Source of the DNA: DATCVR01 sp036566745 | Lineage (GTDB): Bacteria; Actinomycetota; Actinomycetes; Jiangellales; Jiangellaceae | Length of the DNA stretch: 25,093 bases | Reading direction: 5' to 3' | Assembly (NCBI GenBank): GCA_036566745.1 | Contig: DATCVR010000389.1 | Coordinates: 1-25,093 of the forward strand | In this document: positions 24,934 to 25,093 of the stretch, one piece after another | How positions within the stretch are numbered: the stretch's first letter is position 1 | How the letters are laid out: each line of letters starts with the position of its first letter | Notes under the pieces: model-generated | Seen by the model: only the letters and a program-made list of their open reading frames with translations | Told to the model about the DNA's origin: nothing | Database searches by the model: none | Translations under genes and position numbers: made by a program

Positions 24934-25093
24934 CAGGCCACTCCAGGGCGGTACGCGACGGCCTCGACCTCGACCAGCATCGCCGGGTCGATCAGGGCGC
25001 TCACCTCGACCATGGACGTGGCCGGGCGGATCTCGCCGAACGCCTCGCCGTGGGCTCGGCCGTACTCCTCCCACCGCGAGATGTCGGTGACGA
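24933..25093 (-). CDS. RidA (YjgF/YER057c/UK114) family protein, C-terminal part (gene runs off the right edge)
   Basis: The last 52 codons are visible: WEEYGRAHGEAFGE, then the family's C-terminal signature RPATSMVEVSALIDPAMLVEVEAVAY, ending RPGVA. RidA proteins deaminate reactive enamine/imine intermediates of PLP enzymes, and the Glu in the VEVEA segment belongs to the conserved C-terminal region. The gene ends by overlapping the hisF start codon, a known his-cluster arrangement in actinobacteria. The exact subfamily cannot be judged from the fragment. Confidence 0.88.
   Translation of the reverse strand, partial: VTDISRWEEYGRAHGEAFGEIRPATSMVEVSALIDPAMLVEVEAVAYRPGVA

Overview
The window is high-GC DNA with dense, mostly operon-style coding. 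It looks like an actinobacterial chromosome, probably Propionibacteriales (Nocardioides-like), though the genus is inferred. The evidence is the hisI-trpE-membrane protein-HGxxPAAW-trpC-trpB-trpA order, gltB-gltD beside pyk and lgt, many GTG starts, 4-bp ATGA/GTGA overlaps, and the actinobacterial families DUF6879 and XRE-DUF5753. No rRNA, tRNA, CRISPR array, transposase or integrase is visible.

Layout. Positions 1-15064 are almost entirely minus-strand core metabolism. Read in the direction of transcription (right to left) the genes are: hisI, trpE, a Trp-associated membrane protein, an HGxxPAAW-type membrane protein, a stand-alone winged-helix regulator, trpC, trpB, trpA, a DsbA-like thiol oxidoreductase, lgt, gltB, gltD and the start of pyk. 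No trpD, trpG or trpF is present; in actinobacteria the TrpF step is usually done by PriA (HisA). A plus-strand lipoprotein (15293-15808, strong terminator) follows. Next come a small minus-strand secreted Cys protein with its own promoter (15978-16304) and a minus-strand heterodimeric ABC exporter pair (16433-20034), one subunit of which has a degenerate ATPase site. The right edge returns to core genes: hisF (24172-24933) and the end of a RidA-family gene.

Between the ABC exporter and hisF lies a plus-strand accessory cassette (about 20400-24155) of small, tightly packed genes. They are a conserved 63-aa protein, a DUF6879 protein, an XRE-DUF5753 regulator broken by one in-frame TAG, a 104-aa unknown, a 62-aa CxxC protein, a 33-aa single-membrane-span peptide, a Lys/Gly-rich 49-aa peptide and a protein-L-isoaspartate-methyltransferase-like enzyme. 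A large hairpin separates the cassette from hisF. The small peptide carries two Asp-Gly pairs and overlaps the methyltransferase start. The pair resembles aspartate-modifying peptide (pamtide-like RiPP) loci, and this is the most interesting candidate system in the window; the assignment is inference.

Regulatory signals of note are a 10-bp palindrome TGTCATGACA upstream of both gltB and trpC (a near copy lies upstream of hisI), nested palindromes before trpC next to the winged-helix gene, and a long inverted repeat between trpC and trpB.
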